Notes under the pieces: model-generated
The model's database searches: none
The model's input: only the letters and a program-made list of their open reading frames with translations
Told to the model about the DNA's origin: nothing
Made by a program: the position numbers and the translations under genes
Assembly (NCBI GenBank): GCA_015065545.1
Contig: SVQA01000003.1
Coordinates: 141,735-205,734, forward strand
Source: Oscillospiraceae bacterium
GTDB lineage: Bacteria; Bacillota; Clostridia; Oscillospirales; Acutalibacteraceae
Length of the DNA: 64,000 nt
Direction: 5' to 3'
Shown here: in pieces, positions 58,088 through 64,000 of the stretch
Layout of the letters: each line of letters opens with the position of its first letter
Position numbering within the stretch: the first letter of the stretch is position 1

Positions 58088-60187
58088 ATGAGAATATCAA
58101 AAAGAATTATATCCTGTTTGCTTATTATTGCTATTTGTATATGTTGTTTTGCAGGTTTTTCGGCAAATGCCTCAAATACAGACATTTCTTCTGTAGGCAC
58201 CCAGTCAGTTTCCCATAATTTCACTCATAGCTTCACCCTTACAGGTAACGGTGCAACTGATGTTGTGGCGGTAGCAAATGCCCAGATAGGAAGAAGTAAA
58301 GCTTCTCTCGGTTATACAGAAGCATGGTGTGCAGATTTTGTGAGTGACTGTGCAAAGCTTGCAGGTCAGAGCGCAGCGGTTCCTTTTAACGGCGGAGTTT
58401 CTTATCTTTATAATGCTGTATTGAATGCAGGCGGTTATCAGGTTTCCAGCCCTCAGGCAGGTGACTTGGTTTTCTATTACTGTACAAGTGATGGTGGATG
58501 GTGCCATGTAGCTGTAATGACCGATTCTGTAAACTCAACTCATGGTAATGCAGGTACTGCTGTTACAAATGTAAGATACAATTATTATCGTGATAATTAT
58601 TATTATACAAATGGCGGACAATGCTATACAGTTACTTTTGTAAGACCAAACTATGGCGGTTCTACTGCTATGATTGGTACTTACGAAAATCTTGGAGATA
58701 ACTTTTATGCATCTCTTGCGAAGAGTGATTCGGGTGTCTATATGGCTAATGTAGGTGGCAATGTAGAGCTTGCTGATCATACATCTCTGACTGATAATTC
58801 TCATATCTGGAAGTTTTCACGTCAGTCAGATAATTCCTATGTTCTTTATAACTGTGCTACAGGAGCGGTTATGGACGTAGCTAATGCGGGAACTGCTCAG
58901 GGAACGAATATCAGTATGTGTCCTTTCCTTGATAACGATGCTCAGAAATGGTATTTCTATAAGCAGTCAGACGGTACTTTTGTAGTGCGTCCCAAACTTT
59001 GTAATCTTGTTCTTGATGTCAGCGGCGGATATAACGATTTTGGTACGAATATTCAGTTGTGGAGCTTTAATAGGTCAGCAGCTCAGAAGTTTGTGCTTGT
59101 TAAACATCCCGAGGTAAATACTCCCGTATTGTCTGTTGAGGCAGGTGACTACAATACCCTTACAACCTTTAAATGCGAATCAGACGTTACGCCTTATTCC
59201 TATAATCTTATTATAGAAAAGGTTGACGGGGATAATATAACTATTTATAAAACAATCAATAATATTCAGAACAAAACCTTTATGTATCAGCTTGAAGAAG
59301 GTACATATCTGGCCTGTGCACAGGTTTCTAACGGATACAGCACAGCTCAAAGCGGTAAGGTAACAGTTACTGTTGCCGGTAAACCTACGATAGGTGAGGA
59401 TGGCTGGACATATTCCGATAAACTCTATTCAGATGTAAACTCTGAAAACTACGAGATTGAGTATCTTCATACATATAAAAAGATTTCTTCAGAATCCCCC
59501 GGTGCTGAGTGGACAAAGGGTGAATTTGCAAAAACAGAATATGTAAATTACGGTGAGCCATATACTTCTTACATAGAGCTTCCCACTTCAAATACGAGAG
59601 TTCTTGCAGACTATTATTACTATCATTTCTGCAGCGGCTCAGAAGGTAACAACGCAAACTTTACTTCAGCAGGAGCATATACTCACTATGACAGTATCTC
59701 TAAAGATGGTGTTTACGAGGCTTCAGTAAATTCGGATTACGACGATAGCAGATATAAGTATTATCATCTTAAATGGTCAAACGGCACAGATGCGTATTGC
59801 AGTTCAGGAGTTTCTTGTGATGGAGCTTTTGGCAGCCACGGAAACAGAACATATTATTGGTATAAATGTTTTCAGTATCAGGACAAGGTAGCGGTAGATT
59901 ACTATTACTACACAAAGCCTTCAGAGTGGGTGAAAGTTCTTGATTCTACTGCTGATTCTGTTACTTACAGGTATCGACTCAGAGATGGCGGTGTTTTCGG
60001 AGATGCAAACGGTGACTCAAAGGTAACTGTTTCCGATGCTACTATGATTCAGAAGCATTGTGCATCGCTTGTTACTCTTTCCGATAAATCCGAGCTTCTT
60101 GCAGATACAGACAGAAACGGCAGAATCAGTGTATCTGATGCAACAAAGATTCAGAAGTATATTGCGGGCATAATTTCACAGTTATAA
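58088..60187 (+). CDS. Secreted CHAP-like cysteine peptidase/amidase with ricin-type lectin domain and C-terminal dockerin
   Basis: VVAVANAQIGRSKASLGYTEAWCADFVSDCAKLAG...WCHVAVMTD; RICIN-like NSYVLYNCATGAVMDVANAGTAQGTNISMCPFLDNDAQKWYF; dockerin GDANGDSKVTVSDATMIQKHCASL...ADTDRNGRISVSDATKIQKYIAGI. Confidence 0.86.
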   Translation: MRISKRIISCLLIIAICICCFAGFSANASNTDISSVGTQSVSHNFTHSFTLTGNGATDVVAVANAQIGRSKASLGYTEAWCADFVSDCAKLAGQSAAVPFNGGVSYLYNAVLNAGGYQVSSPQAGDLVFYYCTSDGGWCHVAVMTDSVNSTHGNAGTAVTNVRYNYYRDNYYYTNGGQCYTVTFVRPNYGGSTAMIGTYENLGDNFYASLAKSDSGVYMANVGGNVELADHTSLTDNSHIWKFSRQSDNSYVLYNCATGAVMDVANAGTAQGTNISMCPFLDNDAQKWYFYKQSDGTFVVRPKLCNLVLDVSGGYNDFGTNIQLWSFNRSAAQKFVLVKHPEVNTPVLSVEAGDYNTLTTFKCESDVTPYSYNLIIEKVDGDNITIYKTINNIQNKTFMYQLEEGTYLACAQVSNGYSTAQSGKVTVTVAGKPTIGEDGWTYSDKLYSDVNSENYEIEYLHTYKKISSESPGAEWTKGEFAKTEYVNYGEPYTSYIELPTSNTRVLADYYYYHFCSGSEGNNANFTSAGAYTHYDSISKDGVYEASVNSDYDDSRYKYYHLKWSNGTDAYCSSGVSCDGAFGSHGNRTYYWYKCFQYQDKVAVDYYYYTKPSEWVKVLDSTADSVTYRYRLRDGGVFGDANGDSKVTVSDATMIQKHCASLVTLSDKSELLADTDRNGRISVSDATKIQKYIAGIISQL

Positions 60188-60191
60188 ATTA

Positions 60192-60224
60192 CGAAAAACT
60201 CCCCTTTGTGGGAGTTTTTTATTT
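60192..60224 (+). terminator. Rho-independent terminator
   Basis: aaaaactcccctttgtgggagttttttattt. Confidence 0.88.
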
Positions 60225-60271
60225 AGGATAATTCATTTTGCGGTACATATAATAAACTCGGTGAGAGTTAA

Positions 60272-60667
60272 ATGATTAAAGGTATAAAAAAGGATATGTT
60301 GCTGCTCGGAGCAGGCGGCATTTTATATGCAGGAATTGAGCTTTTGTGGCGACAGCGTACACATTGGACCATGGTGCTTACAGGAGGAGTTTGCTTTTTG
60401 AGCATTTATAAGTTGTACCGAAGATATCCCAAAATGTCTGTACCTGAAAAGTGTGTATGCGGTTCTGCTATAATTACGGGAATAGAGTTTTTAGTCGGAT
60501 GCTTTGTTAATCTTAAAATGGGCTGGAGAGTATGGGATTATTCATCTATGCCCTTAAATCTTTTGGGGCAGGTTTGCCTTCTTTATAGTGTATTGTGGGG
60601 TTTGTTATGTATTCCATTGAGCAAGGTGTGTAAAAAGATAGATATAATTATGAGCAGATATTCATAA
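60272..60667 (+). CDS. Putative ABC transporter permease (CmpB-type small membrane protein)
   Basis: GILYAGIELLWRQRTHWTMVLTGGVCFLSIYKL...GWRVWDYSSMPLNLLGQVCLLYSVLWGLLCIP. Confidence 0.8.
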   Translation: MIKGIKKDMLLLGAGGILYAGIELLWRQRTHWTMVLTGGVCFLSIYKLYRRYPKMSVPEKCVCGSAIITGIEFLVGCFVNLKMGWRVWDYSSMPLNLLGQVCLLYSVLWGLLCIPLSKVCKKIDIIMSRYS

Positions 60668-60701
60668 AAAAATTCCGGACAATTTGTCCGGAATTTTTTA
60701 A
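60667..60701. terminator. Bidirectional terminator between convergent genes
   Basis: aaaaaattccggacaatttgtccggaatttttt. Confidence 0.9.
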
Positions 60702-61990
60702 TCGTTTTTATCCTCGTTTTTGTCTTCTTTTATATTCAGAAGCTCAATTGTAAGGGTATCTATTCTTTTGTTTGTAACACTGTCAACGGTTATCATTATG
60801 TTTTTATATTCGATAGTGTCACCCTTAAGGGGAATTGCTCCTAAATTTTCAGAAACAAAACCGCCTACGGTTACGCATTCGCTTTCTTCATCATCGTGTT
60901 TAATATCAAAAAGCTCATACATATCATCAATAAGCATATCTCCGTCAACTTTCCATTTGTGGTCGGAAATCTTACTGATTGTGTTTTCTATCTCTTCGTC
61001 CTCGTCCCAAATTTCTCCGACGATTTCTTCAAGCAGATCCTCCATTGTAACAATACCGAGAGTACCGCCGTATTCATCGGTAACTACTGCCATGTGTAAA
61101 CGCTTTTTTCTGAATTCTGTAAGCACAGAAGAAAGGTTTTGTGTCTGGAAAATAAACTGAGCAGGACTTATGTGATCTTTAAGGTTAACTTTTTTGCTTG
61201 AAGCAAGTGCTCCCAAATAGTCCCAAGTGTGAAGTATGCCGACGATGTTGTCAATAGTATCCTTATAAACGGGAATTCTTGAGAAGCGGTGCTTTTTGAT
61301 GACCTTCATAATCTTGTCTTGGCTGTCATCGATGTTCAGTGCAATAACATCAACTCTGGGAGTAAGCACCTCAATTACAGTTGTTTCGTCAAAATCCAGA
61401 ACAGAGCGTACCATTTCGCTTTCCTGCTTTTCAAGAATACCTTGTTCTTCGATTTCTTCAACTATATATTTGAGCTCATCTTCAGTAACAGTAGGATCGT
61501 CACCCTTGATACTGAACAATTTAAGTGCAAGTTTTTTGATTTGAAGGAAAAGAAAAATGAGAGGGGTGAGCACAATTGTCATAACATTCAGAATTCCTGA
61601 AATAGAGAGTGCAAGTTTATCGCATTTTTCTTTGCCGAAGCATTTTGGGATTATCTCGCCGAAAGTGAGCACCAGTAAGGTGATAACACCTGTAGATAAT
61701 GCGGCACCATAGTTTGGCGATATGTTAAGAAATAATAGGGTAGCAAGAGCAGAACAACTGAGGTTTACAATGTTGTTTAATATAAGTATTGCTGTAAGAG
61801 TTTTGTCGTAATTGTTCACAATTCCCAAAGCTCTCTTTGCTTTTTTGTTTCCTTCTTCAGCCCATTTTTTTAGCCTTACTGTGCTGGCACAAGAATAAAC
61901 CGTTTCACTGCAAGAGCAAAAAGCTGATATAGCAATTAGAATAATAATAACAATGCTGTATATTATGTTTATGTCCAAAGTAAAAATCAC
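60698..61990 (-). CDS. CNNM/CorC (DUF21-CBS) hemolysin-family transporter-like protein
   Basis: SAFCSCSETVYSCASTVRLKKWAEEGNKKAKRAL...GEIIPKCFGKEKCDKLA...VLTPRVDVIALNIDDSQDKI...EYGGTLGIVTMEDLLEEIVGEIWDE. Confidence 0.95.
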   Translation of the reverse strand: MIFTLDINIIYSIVIIILIAISAFCSCSETVYSCASTVRLKKWAEEGNKKAKRALGIVNNYDKTLTAILILNNIVNLSCSALATLLFLNISPNYGAALSTGVITLLVLTFGEIIPKCFGKEKCDKLALSISGILNVMTIVLTPLIFLFLQIKKLALKLFSIKGDDPTVTEDELKYIVEEIEEQGILEKQESEMVRSVLDFDETTVIEVLTPRVDVIALNIDDSQDKIMKVIKKHRFSRIPVYKDTIDNIVGILHTWDYLGALASSKKVNLKDHISPAQFIFQTQNLSSVLTEFRKKRLHMAVVTDEYGGTLGIVTMEDLLEEIVGEIWDEDEEIENTISKISDHKWKVDGDMLIDDMYELFDIKHDDEESECVTVGGFVSENLGAIPLKGDTIEYKNIMITVDSVTNKRIDTLTIELLNIKEDKNEDKND

Positions 61991-62147
61991 TCCTTACATA
62001 GTAGCATACCACAAAAAACAAAAACAATATTGTAATAAAGAATTATACATAATATTCTTGAAGATTTTGTTATGTAGTGATATAATAGAAATAATTATAT
62101 ACATTATATTGTGTTTTTAGGGAAAACTTAACCTGAGGTGCAGTATA

Positions 62148-62921
62148 ATGAATAATATTGATAATAATCAAAAGCATAATCGTAAGAAGGATTCATCTGA
62201 TAATTCTTATGTAAAGAATCCTTGCACAGAGGATAGGGAGCTTGAAGAAGACAGTCCCATAAACGAGCATCACACCGATCAGATTAACGAGACAGGCTCT
62301 GTTATTGTTAGGCGTGGGGAATATATTGTTCATTGTTTGACTATTGTGGGTCAGATTGAAGGACATTATATTCTTAACTCTCAGAGTAAGACTACAAAGT
62401 ACGAGCATGTTATTCCACAACTTGTGGCTGTGGATGAGGACGATCGTATTCACGGACTTATGATACTTCTCAATACCTGCGGCGGAGATGTGGAGGCAGG
62501 TCTTGCAATTGCCGAAGTTATTTCGGGAATGAAGAAGCCTGTGGTGTCTATTGTTCTTGGCGGCGGTCACTCCATAGGAATCCCTTTGGCTGTGGCATCA
62601 AAGCACAGCTTTATTGCCAAGAGTGCTTCTATGACCGTCCATCCCGTCAGAACGACTGGTCTTACAGTCGGAGCACCTCAGACCTTTGAATATTTCAGAA
62701 GGATGCAGGACCGAATTACAACCTTTGTTTCGGACAACTCGAATATTTCAAAAGAAAGATATAACGAGCTTGTTCTCAATACAGGTGAGCTTGTGCTCGA
62801 TATTGGCACCATTCTTGAGGGGCAAGAGGCTGTGGACGAGGGTCTTATCGATTCTGTGGGTACTCTTAATGATGCTATGGATTGCCTTTACGATATGATA
62901 AAAAATCAAAGGAACAGATAA
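62148..62921 (+). CDS. tepA: ClpP-like serine peptidase (translocation-enhancing protein TepA family)
   Basis: LLNTCGGDVEAGLAIAEVISGMKKPVVSIVLGGGHSIGIPLAVASKHSFIAKSASMTVHPVRTTG. Confidence 0.92.
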   Translation: MNNIDNNQKHNRKKDSSDNSYVKNPCTEDRELEEDSPINEHHTDQINETGSVIVRRGEYIVHCLTIVGQIEGHYILNSQSKTTKYEHVIPQLVAVDEDDRIHGLMILLNTCGGDVEAGLAIAEVISGMKKPVVSIVLGGGHSIGIPLAVASKHSFIAKSASMTVHPVRTTGLTVGAPQTFEYFRRMQDRITTFVSDNSNISKERYNELVLNTGELVLDIGTILEGQEAVDEGLIDSVGTLNDAMDCLYDMIKNQRNR

Positions 62922-62990
62922 ATATTCTGTTCTTACATATATTTTATAAGGTGCAAATATCTTATATAAGAATAGTTTTTGGAGGTATAT

Positions 62991-63911
62991 ATGGACTACA
63001 TATTAGCACTTGTGCAGGGAATAGCTCAGGGTCTTACAGAATTCCTGCCTGTTTCCAGCAGCGGACATCTTAATATTCTTCAGCATTTCTTTGGTATAAC
63101 AGAGGGCAATCTGTTTTTTAATGTAATGCTTCATCTCGGAACCTTGGTGTCTGTTATCTTTTTTTACCGCAAGCTTGTGGCAAAACTCATTAAAGCGTTC
63201 TTTTCTCTTGTTAAGGATGTTTTTACGGGAAAATTTAGCTTTAAGAATATGGACGAAGACAGAAACCTTGTGGTTATGCTCATAATCGGTCTTGTGCCAT
63301 TGTTCCTTTTGTTTGTGCCTATCGGCAACGATATGAAGCTCAAGGATTTAGCCGATATTATGTCTTCGGGTACAGAGTATTTCTTTGTAACAGGTATTTG
63401 TTTGCTTGTAACTTCTATCCTTTTGCTTACAGGTATTATTCTTAATAACCGTAGCAAGAGAATGGTAGCAGAAGGTAAAGCTACGCCCAAAGAAAGATAC
63501 AATGTCATTGATGCTTTGGTTGTTGGTGTAACTCAGGCAGTAGCCGCGATTTTCCCCGGAATTTCCCGCTCAGGCTCAACTCTTGCTGCAGGTCAGTCAA
63601 GAGGTATCGATAAGCAGAAGGCTCTGGATTATACCTTCGTTCTCGGTATGCCTGCCATTATTGCTGCTGCAGTTTTAGAGGGGGCAGAGCTTCTCTCAAC
63701 CGAGGGTGCTTTCAATGTGGATTTTGGCCCCGTTATTGTGGGAATGATTGTAGCCGCAGTTGTTGGCTATTTCTCTATTGCGCTCTTCAAATGGCTTCTT
63801 AAAACAGACAAAACCTATGTATTCGTTATTTATACCGCTCTTGCAGGACTTGCAGTACTCATTGTAAGTATCTATGAAAAGACAAGCGGAAACATAGTAA
63901 CATTCGTATAA
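62991..63911 (+). CDS. uppP: Undecaprenyl-diphosphatase
   Basis: LVQGIAQGLTEFLPVSSSGHLNILQHFFG; AIFPGISRSGSTLAAGQSRGIDKQKALDYTFVLGMPAIIAA. Confidence 0.96.
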   Translation: MDYILALVQGIAQGLTEFLPVSSSGHLNILQHFFGITEGNLFFNVMLHLGTLVSVIFFYRKLVAKLIKAFFSLVKDVFTGKFSFKNMDEDRNLVVMLIIGLVPLFLLFVPIGNDMKLKDLADIMSSGTEYFFVTGICLLVTSILLLTGIILNNRSKRMVAEGKATPKERYNVIDALVVGVTQAVAAIFPGISRSGSTLAAGQSRGIDKQKALDYTFVLGMPAIIAAAVLEGAELLSTEGAFNVDFGPVIVGMIVAAVVGYFSIALFKWLLKTDKTYVFVIYTALAGLAVLIVSIYEKTSGNIVTFV

Positions 63912-63947
63912 ACCTTTAATATGGATTTTTAAAACGAGGTAATTATT

Positions 63948-64000
63948 GTGGCTCAAAAGAAAAGTACAAGTAAAGGAAGAGGTACAACCGGCAGATCCTC
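63948..64000 (+). CDS. N-terminal fragment of a basic protein truncated by the window (possibly FtsK/SpoIIIE-type DNA translocase)
   Basis: GTG start after acgaggt; MAQKKSTSKGRGTTGRSS, open to window end; identity is a guess from composition. Confidence 0.35.
   Translation, partial: MAQKKSTSKGRGTTGRS

Noticed and set aside
1-64000. Transposases, phage genes, tRNA or rRNA genes
   Set aside because: None recognised in the translations or by inspection; not claimed as proven absent.

Overview
The window looks like a chromosomal segment of a Gram-positive, spore-forming, starch-degrading gut Clostridium, probably Ruminococcus bromii or a close relative. That assignment is inferred from dockerin/CBM26/GH13 amylosome-type genes alongside cotJABC and dpaAB. 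About 0-33 kb is accessory: a secreted phosphodiester-glycosidase (NAGPA-type) protein with repeats at both ends, a small glycan cluster (hexapeptide acyltransferase, flippase, Stealth phosphotransferase), galE, two very large secreted proteins carrying tandem 48-bp/16-aa Cys-His repeats (44 tandem units by manual count), a starch-binding/dockerin locus, cotJABC and a dockerin alpha-amylase. About 33-64 kb is mostly housekeeping: htrA, a cobalamin riboswitch with uptake genes, murC, an RlmD-ASCH fusion, dpaAB, ispDF, dacF, pgi, rpmF, der, plsY, comEC, holA, rnmV, rubrerythrin, tepA, uppP and others. The strongest candidates for something undescribed are: (1) a C-terminal tail, PIELPFVPA(K/Q), on three otherwise unrelated products within 4.3 kb, one of them an unlisted 45-aa ORF; (2) two adjacent unlisted 45-aa ORFs sharing a Y..(P/A)E(L/M)..F..DVI.AS motif; (3) the giant C-x-H-x6-C-x2-C tandem arrays on secreted cell-wall proteins; (4) a Stealth phosphotransferase near a NAGPA-type phosphodiester glycosidase, echoing the animal GNPTAB/NAGPA pair. 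No tRNA, rRNA, CRISPR array or transposase was recognised. All calls come from reading the sequence and the ORF translations; no searches were run.
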